From positions 744,001-808,000 of the forward strand of contig NZ_CP010554.1 in the NCBI RefSeq assembly GCF_000934545.1: 64,000 nucleotides of DNA, written 5' to 3'. A model generated the notes under the pieces. It saw nothing but the letters and a program-made list of their open reading frames with translations. It was not told the DNA's origin and did not search any database. This document shows positions 44,702-54,361 of the stretch, in pieces (the first letter of the stretch is position 1; each line of letters starts with the position of its first letter). Both the position numbers and the translations under genes were made by a program. The DNA is from Rugosibacter aromaticivorans (lineage in GTDB: Bacteria > Pseudomonadota > Gammaproteobacteria > Burkholderiales > Rhodocyclaceae).

Positions 44702-45465
44702 GCGAACATGACCGTGACGTCAGCAAAACCATCGGCGATTGTCTGATTAGTGTTTCTCAAACGATCGGCTACAGGTGCTGGCAATATGTTTAACAGCAAA
44801 TTTTCCGCTCGTTCTTGTTCGAACATCAACTGCGCATAGGTTTCTTCCAGTCTTTTTTGCATTTTGCGTTTTTCCAATATTGAATAACGCAACAACAAAT
44901 AAATACTCGCGGCTACAGCGATAAAGTTAATGGCAAAAAATATTAAGCTTGTGCGAATGGGAATGATGTCAGTTTTAGCTGAAAAAAGTGGGTCGGCTAA
45001 ATAGTAATCCATTGCGCCAGAGATTGCGGTCAAAGCGGCCCACGCAATAAACCAACCAACAGATTGACTCGCTCCGATACACAACAGCGCGCCGATTGGC
45101 GCAATCAGTGCCCACAAAATGACACCGCTTGAGGATATGAAGTTACCTATTGCCCACTGGGTAACAAATGGAAGAAAGAGGAAAACACCCAGCTGAGTCA
45201 CACGGAAAAAATCGAAATTACGGGTCTTGATATACAGCAGCATATTGCAGGTTAAAATTAATTGAAACAGCAAAGGAAGCGTTGTCGAGAACGACTTTCC
45301 AAGCGCAGAGTAAATCATGGGCCACAGCATCGCTGTCATGGTGAATAGACCCGTGGCAAGCATCAATAGCGACTTATTGAGGCGAACTTCTTCACTGTCA
45401 TCCGAGGTGATGCCTGCATTGAGCAGCTGGCTGACAAAGCTAGGAGGAGGTTTTTCGGATGACAT
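44702..45465 (-). pseudogene. Class III adenylate/guanylate cyclase, 5' part (membrane sensor region) cut off by an IS element
   Basis: About 255 residues. Six hydrophobic segments (roughly residues 30-200) are followed by a coiled-coil linker (LEKRKMQKRLEETYAQLMFEQER) and the cyclase signalling helix LLLNILPAPVADRLRN. The sequence ends at DVTVMFA, where the IS begins, and reads a few codons into the IS before a stop. The start at 45465 (MSSEKPPPSF) is more likely than one 18 codons upstream. The layout, membrane domain plus cyclase domain, is that of the CHASE-less or MASE-like cyclases. Confidence 0.88.
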
Positions 45466-45625
45466 AGAAGAGGCGCTACAGCTACAGATAGACACTTGGA
45501 ATAGGATAAGGAAAGGCATTGAATTATGGAAACTTTGGCTGGCAGCTAATCCAATTTGATTATATAGCTAGAGCCACTGCATTTTTCCTTGATCCTCAAC
45601 TAAGAATGGTGTTCAATGAGCTGCT

Positions 45626-46009
45626 ATGGATGATGAGACAAAATATCAAATCGAGACAGTTGCCTTAGCGCATTATCTTCCTGAGCAATCTGATCCGGCA
45701 ATTAATCGCTATGTTTTTGCTTACGTAATACGTTTGCTTAACATTGGCAATGTGGCTGCACAGCTTATTTCACGACATTGGATCATTACGGATTCAGGTG
45801 GTCATGTGCAAGAGATACGTGGTTTGGGTGTTGTCGGAAATCAGCCCATACTCAACCCAGGTGAGAGTTTTGAATACACAAGCGGATGTCAGCTAGCGAC
45901 CCCTGTTGGCACAATGCGCGGGACCTATCAAATGACGGCGGAAGATGGGGTGCAATTTGATGCGCCTGTTGCTGAATTTTTATTATCCATGCCCCGCATG
46001 CTTCACTGA
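45626..46009 (+). CDS. apaG: ApaG-domain protein
   Basis: A 127-residue single-domain protein with the ApaG beta-sandwich: FAYVIRLLNIGNVAAQLISRHWIITDSGGHVQEIRGLGVVGNQP and FEYTSGCQLATPVGTMRGTYQM (regions about residues 30-115). Its function is not settled; in enterobacteria it is linked to apaH, which is not here. It stands alone, divergent from the cyclase. Confidence 0.93.
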   Translation: MDDETKYQIETVALAHYLPEQSDPAINRYVFAYVIRLLNIGNVAAQLISRHWIITDSGGHVQEIRGLGVVGNQPILNPGESFEYTSGCQLATPVGTMRGTYQMTAEDGVQFDAPVAEFLLSMPRMLH

Positions 46010-46047
46010 ATCTCTTTATGCACCGAGCCATTTCAGTTTTGTGATTT

Positions 46048-46665
46048 CTATTTTCTGAATTGCTGGCATTGTGCTTTTCGTATTTGCCACACCATGCGGG
46101 TGCTGAGGAGCGCAGTGAGTATGACCCAGTAAATTAGCGGTTTTCTGATATCCGCTTTGACCATCCAAGTGTAGTGCAGCACGGCAAGAGCGCCGCAGAG
46201 GTAAACCATGCGGTGCAGTTGTTGCCACCGGCGCCCGCCAAGTTTGCGTATTGCTCGCGCATTGGATGTTGCGGCCAAAGGTATTAGCAGGAGAAACGTT
46301 GTCATTCCTACTGTGATGAATGGGCGTTTAAATATATCTTTGCCAATGGCTAGCCAGTCAAAAAACTGGTCAAACCAAAGATAGGTTGTCAGGTGCAGGC
46401 TGGCATAGAAAAAAGCAAACAGGCCCAGCATGCGCCGAACGATAAGTGGCCATGTCCAGCCGGCATAGTGTCGTAGTGGTGTGGCTGCTAGTGTAATCAG
46501 CAAAAAATTTAGCGCCCAAGTGCCCAGTCCGCGAGTGACCGCTTCAATCGGATTTGCGCCGAGATTGTCTGTTTGAATTCCCCACGCATACCAACCTAGC
46601 GGTGCCAAGCTGGCAGTAAAGACAAACAACTTCAACCCATTCAGCTTCAACCCATGCGGCCTCAA
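46048..46665 (-). CDS. msrQ: Heme b membrane subunit of the periplasmic methionine sulfoxide reductase
   Basis: A 205-residue protein with six hydrophobic segments and heme-ligand histidines (for example [15 protein letters not shown] and LHRMVYLCG). It passes electrons from the quinone or flavin pool to MsrP. Its start overlaps the msrP stop by 4 bp, so the subunits are coupled. Confidence 0.94.
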   Translation of the reverse strand: MRPHGLKLNGLKLFVFTASLAPLGWYAWGIQTDNLGANPIEAVTRGLGTWALNFLLITLAATPLRHYAGWTWPLIVRRMLGLFAFFYASLHLTTYLWFDQFFDWLAIGKDIFKRPFITVGMTTFLLLIPLAATSNARAIRKLGGRRWQQLHRMVYLCGALAVLHYTWMVKADIRKPLIYWVILTALLSTRMVWQIRKAQCQQFRK

Positions 46666-47585
46666 AAGTATTTCCTCAAATCCAATCCGGTGTACAGCTG
46701 CGCGACTTGATCTGCATACCCATTAAAGGGCAAGGTTTTTCGTTTGAAAAACTCACCAATGCGGCGTTCAGTTGCCTGACTCCATCGCGGATGGTCTACA
46801 GTGGGATTAACGTTTGAATAAAAGCCATATTCACTGGGGGCGGATTTCATCCAGGTTGTGCGCGGCTGGCTATCGGTGAGGCGAATCTTGACAATCGACT
46901 TACCGCTTTTGAAGCCATATTTCCAAGGAACCACAAGTCGCAATGGGGCACCATTCTGGTTTGGCAAGACGTCCCCATACAGTCCTGCCGCCATGATGGT
47001 CAATGGGTGAAGGGCTTCATCCAGACGCAAGCCTTCGGTATAAGGCCAATCCAGAACGCCACGGCGTATGCCAGGCATGGTATCGGGCTGCACTGCCGTG
47101 ATGAACTCAACATATTTTGCGCTGCCCAAGGGCTCGACTTGTTTCAGTAAACTCACTAACGGAAAGCCGAGCCAAGGGATCACCATGCTCCATCCTTCAA
47201 CGCAACGCAGGCGATAGATCCGTTCTTCCAGCGGAGCGAGTTTAAGAATCTCTTCCATGCCCATCGTTTTTGGTTTTTTTACCAAGCCTTCAATCGAGAC
47301 GGTCCAAGGCTTGACACGCAGGGTGTGCGCATACTCTGCCGGGTCTTCTTTGTTAGTCCCAAACTCGTAAAAATTGTTGTAGCTAGTGACATTTTTTAGC
47401 GACGTGGGCGCCTCAGTCGTTGAAAAAACACTGGCTTTGCCGGGACCAAGCCTGGCTTGGGCTTCCGGAAGAAATCCGGCAATGGCTATCCCAGCAGAGA
47501 GTCGTAAAAATTCGCGGCGACGTGTGTAAAGCGCGTGCGAGGTAATTTCAGAAGGCACGATATGGTTTTTTTGCAGAATGCGCAT
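46662..47585 (-). CDS. msrP: Periplasmic methionine sulfoxide reductase catalytic subunit (molybdopterin)
   Basis: About 307 residues. The N-terminus carries a twin-arginine export signal, [21 protein letters not shown]. The molybdenum-ligand cysteine lies in [20 protein letters not shown]. Other conserved stretches are [12 protein letters not shown] and [17 protein letters not shown]. It repairs oxidised methionine in envelope proteins together with MsrQ. I choose the ATG at 47585, which has GGAG nine bases before it, over a TTG 16 codons upstream. Confidence 0.95.
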   Translation of the reverse strand: MRILQKNHIVPSEITSHALYTRRREFLRLSAGIAIAGFLPEAQARLGPGKASVFSTTEAPTSLKNVTSYNNFYEFGTNKEDPAEYAHTLRVKPWTVSIEGLVKKPKTMGMEEILKLAPLEERIYRLRCVEGWSMVIPWLGFPLVSLLKQVEPLGSAKYVEFITAVQPDTMPGIRRGVLDWPYTEGLRLDEALHPLTIMAAGLYGDVLPNQNGAPLRLVVPWKYGFKSGKSIVKIRLTDSQPRTTWMKSAPSEYGFYSNVNPTVDHPRWSQATERRIGEFFKRKTLPFNGYADQVAQLYTGLDLRKYF

Positions 47586-47705
47586 CAGAGTTTTCTCCGT
47601 CAAATAATCACCAGACTCACTGAGTAGACGCAAAATTCAGCGATGCCTTACAAAATAATTCTGATCGATACAAATGCTGCAAATTAAGCCGGTAATTGAA
47701 TATTA

Positions 47706-47731
47706 TTGCCGTATCACCAGCGCAGACTTTT
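47706..47731 (-). repeat. Dispersed repeat copy, msrP-grxD divergent region
   Basis: On the minus strand: AAAAAGTCTGCGCTGG then TGATACGGCAA, one mismatch to the core. It lies between two divergent start codons, where a terminator is not expected, so the repeat cannot be only a terminator. Confidence 0.8.
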
Positions 47732-47843
47732 TGAGTAAAGCCGATTAGTATCGTCGCCATGTGCACGCTATAAGCGCTTGACGCCGATAAGGCCAGACCG
47801 CTAGAATACCTGATCTTTTTACTCAGCTATTTTGGAGTGTGCC

Positions 47844-48167
47844 ATGGATACCCGGAAAAAAATTCACGCGCTTGTGACCAGTAGTCCCATCGTGTTGTTC
47901 ATGAAAGGTACGCCGCAGTTTCCGCAGTGTGGTTTTTCTTCGCGTGCGATACAAATTCTTAACGCGTGTGGCGTGAAAAATATGGTCACGGTGGATGTGT
48001 TAGCCGATCCAGAGATACGTCAAGGCGTTAAAGATTACGCGAATTGGCCGACGGTTCCCCAGCTATACATCGCAGGTGAATTCATGGGTGGAAGCGACAT
48101 CATGACGGAAATGTACGAGGCGGGTGATCTGCAGAAATGTATTGATCTTTTAGCCAGTGCCCACTGA
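47844..48167 (+). CDS. grxD: Monothiol glutaredoxin (CGFS type)
   Basis: A 107-residue glutaredoxin with the CGFS site (Cys29) in KGTPQFPQCGFSSRAIQIL and WPTVPQLYIAGEFMGGSDIM. Such proteins carry [2Fe-2S] clusters with glutathione and take part in iron-sulfur trafficking. The ATG at 47844 has GGAG six bases before it. Confidence 0.95.
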   Translation: MDTRKKIHALVTSSPIVLFMKGTPQFPQCGFSSRAIQILNACGVKNMVTVDVLADPEIRQGVKDYANWPTVPQLYIAGEFMGGSDIMTEMYEAGDLQKCIDLLASAH

Positions 48168-48194
48168 TTAAAGCCTGGGATGCTTTGAGGCCCG

Positions 48195-49520
48195 CTAGAG
48201 CGATGCAAGCCGTTGGTTTGCATCGGCTAGGCGGCCGGCAATGACATCAAGAAAACCTTGGTAGCAGTGCATTCGACAGGCGTTCGAACTGTGCTGTAAT
48301 GCCTGTGACGGGATAGTAACCACCCGCGCAGTCGTTGTTGCGACAACGTCGGCACCGCGCTCATGGCGTCCTTTTTGAATGATCGCCATTTCGCCAAAGC
48401 ATTCACCGGTATGCAGTGTGACCAGGTGCCGTTTATTTTTTTCTACACTCAGTTCGCCTTCCAGCAAAAAAGCAAAAAAATCGCCGGGTTCGCCATCTTT
48501 CATGATGACAGTGCGTGGCGCAATCTCCCTCCAGCGTGAAAAGCGTACGACTTCCCAAAGCTCAACATCTGAGAATTCAGCAAAGAACGGCAGGGTGCGA
48601 AGTGTTTCAAATTTTTCGCTGTCGGGAAAGGAAGAATGTTCCGCTGACAGCTGTGTATTGCGGAATGATTGTGCAAGGTCATGGGAAAACTCCTCCCATG
48701 TTTGATAGCGCGTTGCCAACTCTTTTTGCATGGCACGCTTGATAACCGCTTCAAGGCCTGGTGGGATATCCGCGCGAAACATGGAGGGCGGGGGTGGTTC
48801 GGTATTGCATATCTGGTAGATCATGCCGAAGTGAGAAGAAGCCTCAAACGGGAGCCTTCCTGTCAGCAATTGGTACATCACGACGCCCAGAGAATAAATA
48901 TCAGTCTGCTGGGTTAATGGTTGATCGCGCAGTTGCTGTGGCGACATGTAAGCCGGTGAACCTACCCCGGAAACCTGTGTTTGCTCGCCACCACTGATCA
49001 GCGCGGCACCAAAGTCAGAAATTTTGATGTCGCCAGTGGATGTAGCAGCAGATGCAGCTTCAGAGTCGCCCCCATTTTTCTGGGCAAGCAGGATATTGGC
49101 CGGTTTAATGTCGCGATGGGTAATGCCGGCGCGATAGGCGTAGTTGAGTGCACGTGTGCATTTGAAGATAATTTCTACCACGCGATCAATGGGCAACAAA
49201 TCGCCGGGTTTGCAAAATACCTCTAATGTGCTGCCGGGTACGTATTCCATGACGATGTAGCTCTGCTCTTCATCGAGTACCGCATCAAAAATCTGCACAA
49301 TATGTGGGTGCTGGAGCCGGCCGGCTAAGGAAGCTTCGGTCAGAAGCAATCGCCGATACTGCTGCCCTCGTTCTTTATCGCGCAATACATCGGGGGAAAT
49401 CAGCTTGATGGCTACATCGCGCGAGCTGAAAGCATCGTAGCCCAAATAAACAATAGAGGTCGTACCTTCGCCCAACTTGCCGCGTATCTCGTACTTGCCA
49501 ATGCGCTCAGGCTGTTTCAT
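48195..49520 (-). CDS. Ser/Thr protein kinase with C-terminal cyclic-nucleotide-binding domain
   Basis: A 441-residue protein. The kinase domain (about 10-290) is complete: GEGTTSIVYLG loop, Lys39, HRDIKPANIL with Asp137, DFG at 169-171 and SPAYMSPQQL. A low-complexity insert (KNGGDSEAASAATSTG) precedes DFG. The C-terminal region (about 320-440) is a cNMP-binding fold with FGEMAIIQKGRHERGADVVA, including the phosphate-binding Glu and Arg. There is no membrane span, so it is cytoplasmic. The start, five bases after the argH stop, is chosen because the kinase domain begins there. A cyclase gene in the same window is broken. Confidence 0.9.
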   Translation of the reverse strand: MKQPERIGKYEIRGKLGEGTTSIVYLGYDAFSSRDVAIKLISPDVLRDKERGQQYRRLLLTEASLAGRLQHPHIVQIFDAVLDEEQSYIVMEYVPGSTLEVFCKPGDLLPIDRVVEIIFKCTRALNYAYRAGITHRDIKPANILLAQKNGGDSEAASAATSTGDIKISDFGAALISGGEQTQVSGVGSPAYMSPQQLRDQPLTQQTDIYSLGVVMYQLLTGRLPFEASSHFGMIYQICNTEPPPPSMFRADIPPGLEAVIKRAMQKELATRYQTWEEFSHDLAQSFRNTQLSAEHSSFPDSEKFETLRTLPFFAEFSDVELWEVVRFSRWREIAPRTVIMKDGEPGDFFAFLLEGELSVEKNKRHLVTLHTGECFGEMAIIQKGRHERGADVVATTTARVVTIPSQALQHSSNACRMHCYQGFLDVIAGRLADANQRLASL

Positions 49521-49524
49521 TGTC

Positions 49525-50919
49525 TCAAAGTCGGGCATGCGCGCGGAGAATGGCGGCGCGCACTTGTGCGGGGGCCGTACCGCCACGATGATCGCGTGCA
49601 GCGAGCGAGCCGGCAATGGTTAAGACATCAAACACGTCGGCATCCACGAGGGGTGAAAAAGTACGTAATTCATCTAAACCAAGTGCTGCCAGATCACAAC
49701 CACGACTTTCACAGGTTCGCACGGCACGAGCAACCACTTCATGGGCATCACGAAAGGGGAGCCCCTTCTTCACCAGGTAATCGGCCAGGTCGGTTGCCGT
49801 TGCATAGCCTTGGCGAAGTGCCGCCGCCATGGCTTCAGATTTGACGCGAATGCCGGGTACCATTTCAGCGAAAATGCGCAGGGTGTCGACGAGGGTGTCG
49901 GCTGTGTCGAAGAGCGGCTCTTTGTCTTCCTGGTTGTCTTTGTTGTATGCCAGTGGTTGCGCTTTCATCAGCGTGAGTAGCGCCATGAGATGGCCGTAGA
50001 CGCGACCTGTTTTCCCTCGTGCAAGCTCGGGCACATCCGGGTTTTTTTTCTGCGGCATGATGGAAGAGCCGGTGCAAAAACGATCCGGCAGATCGATAAA
50101 GCCTAATCGCGGGCTCATCCATAGCACGAGCTCTTCTGAGAGTCGAGAAATATGGGTCATCGCAAGTGCGGCGGCAGCGCAGAATTCGATCGCAAAGTCG
50201 CGATCAGATACAGCATCCAGGGAGTTCTCACAAATCGTCTCAAACCCCAGTTCGCGGGCAACAGTTTCACGATCAATGGGGAAGGTGGTTCCTGCGAGTG
50301 CTGCGGCGCCTAGCGGCAGACGATTAACGCGGCGACGGCAATCAGTGAAGCGCTCGCGGTCGCGTTGGAACATTTCGAAATACGCCAGTAAGTGGTGACC
50401 AAAGGTCACCGGTTGTGCGACTTGCAAGTGGGTAAAGCCAGGCAGCGGGGTATCGCTATGCGATTCGGCTAGCGTGAGCAGTGCCTTTTGCAGCTCGCGC
50501 AGCAAGCCATCAATATCATCAATCGCATCGCGTAGCCAAAGGCGAATATCGGTGGCTACCTGATCATTCCGTGAGCGGCCGGTGTGCAGACGCTTGCCTG
50601 CATCGCCGATGAGTGCGGTGAGGCGTTTTTCGATGTTGAGATGAACATCTTCATCGTCAAGATTCCAGTGAAACTGACCGCTATCGATTTCCTGGCAGAT
50701 CAAAGCCATGCCACGCTCTATGGCAGCCAGATCGTCGGTTGTGATGATGCCTTGCTGCGATAACATCCGGGCATGCGCTAGCGAGCCGTGAATATCCTGA
50801 CGCCACATCCGGCGATCGAAGAAAACTGAGGCAGTATAACGTTTGACCAGATCAGAGACAGGCTCGGAGAAACGGCCAGACCAGGCTTTGTCGGAAACGG
50901 GTTGTGTAGGTTCTGTCAT
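49525..50919 (-). CDS. argH: Argininosuccinate lyase
   Basis: The 464-residue enzyme releases fumarate and arginine in the last step of arginine synthesis. The family signature [20 protein letters not shown] is present, with [18 protein letters not shown] and [19 protein letters not shown]. Length is normal. It is divergent from the AlgZ-like kinase and followed at five bases by the Ser/Thr kinase gene. Confidence 0.97.
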   Translation of the reverse strand: MTEPTQPVSDKAWSGRFSEPVSDLVKRYTASVFFDRRMWRQDIHGSLAHARMLSQQGIITTDDLAAIERGMALICQEIDSGQFHWNLDDEDVHLNIEKRLTALIGDAGKRLHTGRSRNDQVATDIRLWLRDAIDDIDGLLRELQKALLTLAESHSDTPLPGFTHLQVAQPVTFGHHLLAYFEMFQRDRERFTDCRRRVNRLPLGAAALAGTTFPIDRETVARELGFETICENSLDAVSDRDFAIEFCAAAALAMTHISRLSEELVLWMSPRLGFIDLPDRFCTGSSIMPQKKNPDVPELARGKTGRVYGHLMALLTLMKAQPLAYNKDNQEDKEPLFDTADTLVDTLRIFAEMVPGIRVKSEAMAAALRQGYATATDLADYLVKKGLPFRDAHEVVARAVRTCESRGCDLAALGLDELRTFSPLVDADVFDVLTIAGSLAARDHRGGTAPAQVRAAILRAHARL

Positions 50920-51030
50920 AATCAGCGTGAGGCCATGTTGTGCAATGCAGTGCGCAAAAAGTGCGCTGTGTGCAACTGAAATTTAAAGTTAAAAATCCAT
51001 TGGAGTACATGCGGAGTACATGCGGAATCC

Positions 51031-52044
51031 ATGCCAAGTATAACGGGAAACCTTGTGACATCGGGCCTGCCAGACTTCCGCCAGGGAGCTTTGTGGCTAC
51101 GCACATTGCTCGTGGTGAATTTGGTCATGGTGTTGAGTGTTCTGGCTGCGAATCGCGACTGGGCGCACCTGTTCATAGAGTTCATCGAGATTGCGGCTTT
51201 GCTCGAACCAGTGCTGCTAGTGAATCTTGTGGTTTTTTCCCTGATTTCAGACTGGATTACGCCTTTGCCTCGGCGTACTGGATGGGCAATGTTTCTGTTA
51301 CTGAGCTTATTGGTGACGGCTGCTGTACATGGTTTTTTTGTTGCCATGCAGTGGACGCAGATCGGGCTGGGGCGAACGGCGATGTGGTCAGTCGTGGTTA
51401 CTTATTTGCTACTTGTCTGGTTCGATCTGGTGGTTCGTGCGCAATCGCCGGCCTTGGCCGAGGCGCGATTGATGGCGCTGACTGTGCGCATTCGTCCCCA
51501 CTTCTTATTCAATACATTGAATGCTGTTCTTGGTGTGATGCGCTCAGAACCAAAGCGTGCTGAAAGCGCTTTAGAGGAGCTCTCTGATTTGTTTCGGGTG
51601 TTGATGCGCGAAAACAGAACATTGGTGCCTTTATCAGAGGAGATAGCGGTAGCGCGGCAGTATCTCAATCTCGAGCGCCTCCGATTGGGGGACCGCATTC
51701 AGGTGCAGTGGGATATGGCCTCTTGTCCGCCCGACCCACTGGTGCCGCCACTCATGCTTCAGCCCTTACTGGAAAACGCGGTGTACCATGGCATTGAACC
51801 ATCCACCCAACCTGGAGATATTTTGATTCGATGCGAGCAGGTAAACAACCGAGTGCGACTTGAGCTTTCAAACAACTTAGCTACGGACAATCGTCACGCT
51901 CAAGGTAATCAAATGGCACTGGCCAATATTCGCGAGCGTCTATTGCTTTTTTTTCAACTCGAAGCTGTGATGACGACGGGAATCCATGAAGGTCGTTTTC
52001 ACGTATTGATTGAATTTCCCTACCGGCGGCACGTTGCATCATGA
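51031..52044 (+). CDS. LytS/AlgZ-family sensor histidine kinase
   Basis: A 337-residue protein with about four N-terminal membrane spans (residues 20-145) and a His_kinase domain of the LytS type: phosphoacceptor in RIRPHFLFNTLNAVLGVMR, ELSDLFRVLMR, and ATPase motifs LLENAVYHGIEPS and NQMALANIRERLLLFF. It overlaps the next gene by 4 bp (ATGA). In Pseudomonas the pair AlgZ/AlgR controls alginate and twitching; in betaproteobacteria the pair next to argH is conserved but its targets are less known. Confidence 0.9.
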   Translation: MPSITGNLVTSGLPDFRQGALWLRTLLVVNLVMVLSVLAANRDWAHLFIEFIEIAALLEPVLLVNLVVFSLISDWITPLPRRTGWAMFLLLSLLVTAAVHGFFVAMQWTQIGLGRTAMWSVVVTYLLLVWFDLVVRAQSPALAEARLMALTVRIRPHFLFNTLNAVLGVMRSEPKRAESALEELSDLFRVLMRENRTLVPLSEEIAVARQYLNLERLRLGDRIQVQWDMASCPPDPLVPPLMLQPLLENAVYHGIEPSTQPGDILIRCEQVNNRVRLELSNNLATDNRHAQGNQMALANIRERLLLFFQLEAVMTTGIHEGRFHVLIEFPYRRHVAS

Positions 52045-52805
52045 GTGAGCCGTTACGTCTTTTTCTGGTCGATGATGAAGCGCCGGCGCGTACTCGTTTG
52101 CGAAATTTGTTGAGCGATATTGCGGAGGAGGTTCCCACCACGATAGTCGCTGAGGCTCATGACGGCCACAGTGCGTTAGCGTTAATACAAGCGCATCCAT
52201 GCGATATTGCCTTGGTCGATATACGCATGCCCGGGATGGATGGCGTCGAGTTTGCACGGCATCTCGCTCGCTGGCCCGCAGCGCCAGCTGTGATCTTTGT
52301 CACTGCGTATGATCAATATGCCGTTAGCGCTTTTGAGTTGGCCGTACTGGATTACCTTGTCAAGCCGGTACGCGCGGCGCGCCTTGCTGTAGCTTTGCAG
52401 AAGGCAAAGCGTCATCCGGATGAGGTTGAACGTCTTGAAAAGTCGGCGCTGGCAACACGGCAACATCTGTCTTGTTTTGAGCGCGGTCGCGTTTTGCTTG
52501 TGCCCGTAACAGATATTCTCTACCTGAAAGCCGAGCAGAAATACGTCATAGCGCGCACGGCGGAACGCGAGTATCTGCTTGAGGAGTCACTGGTGAAGCT
52601 TGAGGCTGAGTTTGCCGAGCGCTTCTTGCGCGTCCATCGAAATTGTCTGATCGCGCCGGGGGCGGTGATTGGTATGCAACGTGCCAGCGCCGAGGGCGAA
52701 AAGGATGACTTCTGGCAGGTGATGCTGTCTGGCATCAATGAGCACATCCCCGTCAGCCGTAGGCAGTGGCCTTTGATAAAAAATCTTCTCAAGCACGGAG
52801 GCTAG
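52041..52805 (+). CDS. algR: LytTR response regulator (AlgR family)
   Basis: A 254-residue regulator. Receiver domain: acidic pair in FLVDDEAPARTRL, phosphoacceptor Asp in IALVDIRMPGMDG, Lys in VLDYLVKPV. LytTR DNA-binding domain from about residue 150: ILYLKAEQKYVIARTAEREYLLEESLVKLE and RVHRNCLIA. The linker between the domains (residues about 133-141, EKSALATRQ) is encoded by a copy of the dispersed repeat. Partner kinase lies immediately upstream. Confidence 0.92.
   Translation: MSEPLRLFLVDDEAPARTRLRNLLSDIAEEVPTTIVAEAHDGHSALALIQAHPCDIALVDIRMPGMDGVEFARHLARWPAAPAVIFVTAYDQYAVSAFELAVLDYLVKPVRAARLAVALQKAKRHPDEVERLEKSALATRQHLSCFERGRVLLVPVTDILYLKAEQKYVIARTAEREYLLEESLVKLEAEFAERFLRVHRNCLIAPGAVIGMQRASAEGEKDDFWQVMLSGINEHIPVSRRQWPLIKNLLKHGG
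52438..52463 (+). repeat. Dispersed repeat copy inside algR
   Basis: AAAAGTCGGCGCTGG then CAACACGGCAA, a full core match. It is in frame and encodes part of the flexible linker between the receiver and LytTR domains, where an insertion would do little harm. Confidence 0.85.
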
Positions 52806-52962
52806 TGAAGAAATGGACTTGGCAATACTCAAATTGAGAGGGAGCAGCACTATTCCTGGTTGACTCCACGCTTATTTCGGCACTGATATGGCGTAGCTTA
52901 TGGCGTCATCAGACGGCTTGATTGCCGCATGCTCGTTGACGTCTTCCTCTGTGCTGCCTAAC

Positions 52963-53958
52963 ATGACACATTTATCCGATAGCCTTGCCGTGAATTTTTC
53001 TACTTTGTACGCCCCGATTGATGCGGATATGCATGCCGTCGATCACGTTATCCGCAGTCGTTTGCACTCCGATGTTGTATTGATACGGCAAGTCGCCGAG
53101 TACATTATCTCGGCGGGTGGCAAGCGTATGCGGCCTGCACTGGTGTTGTTAGCAGCGCGCGCTTGTGGTTATTCTGGCACGATGCATCACGAACTCGCTG
53201 CCGTGGTCGAGTTCATCCATACTGCTACCCTGCTGCATGACGATGTAGTTGATGAGTCCTCACTGCGACGTGGCCGCGATACCGCCAATGCTGTTTTTGG
53301 CAGTGCCGCCAGCGTGCTGGTGGGAGACTTTCTTTTCACGCGTTCTTTTCAGATGATGGTTGATGTGGGCGATATGCGTGTTATGAAAGTTCTCGCGAGT
53401 GCGACTAACATCGTTGCAGAGGGCGAAGTGCTGCAACTGATGAACTGTGGCAACGCGGATCTTTCCGTAACCGACTATCTGCAAGTGATTCATTACAAGA
53501 CGGCCAAGTTGTTTGAGGCGGCGGCGCGTTTGGGGGCAATCATTAGTCATGTCGGACCCGCACTGGAAGAAGCGTTAGCTGCTTATGGCATGCATATTGG
53601 TACGGCATTCCAACTGATTGACGACGTGCTTGATTATTCCGGCAATGAGGCTGAAACCGGGAAGCATTTGGGCGACGATCTGGCGGAAGGGAAAACCACC
53701 TTACCTCTAATTCACGCCATGCTAAATGGCACAACAGCGCAGGCTGTACTGGTGCGCACGGCCATTGAAACTGCAGACAGAGACAAGTTTCCAGAGGTTC
53801 TCGTTGCGGTGCGTTCCAGTGGTGCTTTGGCGGCCGCTCGACAGCACGGAATAGCAGAAGCGGAAGCGGCGAAGGCTTCGCTAGCGCTATTGCCAGATTC
53901 AATATTCAGGCAAACGCTGATACAATTCGCCGACTTTGCCGTACAGAGAGATTTTTAA
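52963..53958 (+). CDS. ispB: Long-chain polyprenyl (octaprenyl-type) diphosphate synthase
   Basis: About 331 residues from ATG 52963; a frame 21 codons longer has no family support. First aspartate-rich motif DDVVDESSLRRGRDTAN, second DDVLDYSGNEAETGK, with GGKRMRPALVLL before them. It extends farnesyl diphosphate to the side chain of ubiquinone; the exact chain length cannot be read from motifs. It draws on the product of ispA at 11 kb. Confidence 0.93.
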   Translation: MTHLSDSLAVNFSTLYAPIDADMHAVDHVIRSRLHSDVVLIRQVAEYIISAGGKRMRPALVLLAARACGYSGTMHHELAAVVEFIHTATLLHDDVVDESSLRRGRDTANAVFGSAASVLVGDFLFTRSFQMMVDVGDMRVMKVLASATNIVAEGEVLQLMNCGNADLSVTDYLQVIHYKTAKLFEAAARLGAIISHVGPALEEALAAYGMHIGTAFQLIDDVLDYSGNEAETGKHLGDDLAEGKTTLPLIHAMLNGTTAQAVLVRTAIETADRDKFPEVLVAVRSSGALAAARQHGIAEAEAAKASLALLPDSIFRQTLIQFADFAVQRDF

Positions 53959-54043
53959 CGGCTGAATGTCAGAAACGATGCTGGGCCTCACTGTTTTTTC
54001 GGCCATTTTCCCGCAGCATCGTTCATTAGTATCCACTCACCGT

Positions 54044-54122
<79 letters not shown>

Positions 54123-54148
54123 ACCTTCACACATAGGCGGGTGATTTT

Positions 54149-54361
54149 GTGGCAAAACTCCTTCTTTTTATAGCGTTCGTCGTTTTCCTCTATCTTCGTT
54201 TTGCCGGGAAGAGACGACGGCCGCCACCCAATGTTCGGTCGCCGGAAGGGATGATTCCGTGCGCTCACTGCGGAATTTACATCCCGCAATCCGAGGCTCT
54301 CGTCGATAATCATGCGGTTTATTGCTGCGAAGCCCATCGCTTGCGGGGGGCGAGCAAATGA
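54149..54361 (+). CDS. PP0621-family small membrane protein
   Basis: A 70-residue protein with one N-terminal membrane span (residues 3-17), a basic stretch (GKRRRPPP), and MIPCAHCGIYIPQSEALV...YCCEAHRL, a cysteine pair plus a second CC-H cluster that could bind metal. This pattern is the PP0621 family. Start is GTG. Its stop overlaps the start of pilS (ATGA), so it leads the pilS-pilR-ampD unit. Confidence 0.85.
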   Translation: MAKLLLFIAFVVFLYLRFAGKRRRPPPNVRSPEGMIPCAHCGIYIPQSEALVDNHAVYCCEAHRLRGASK

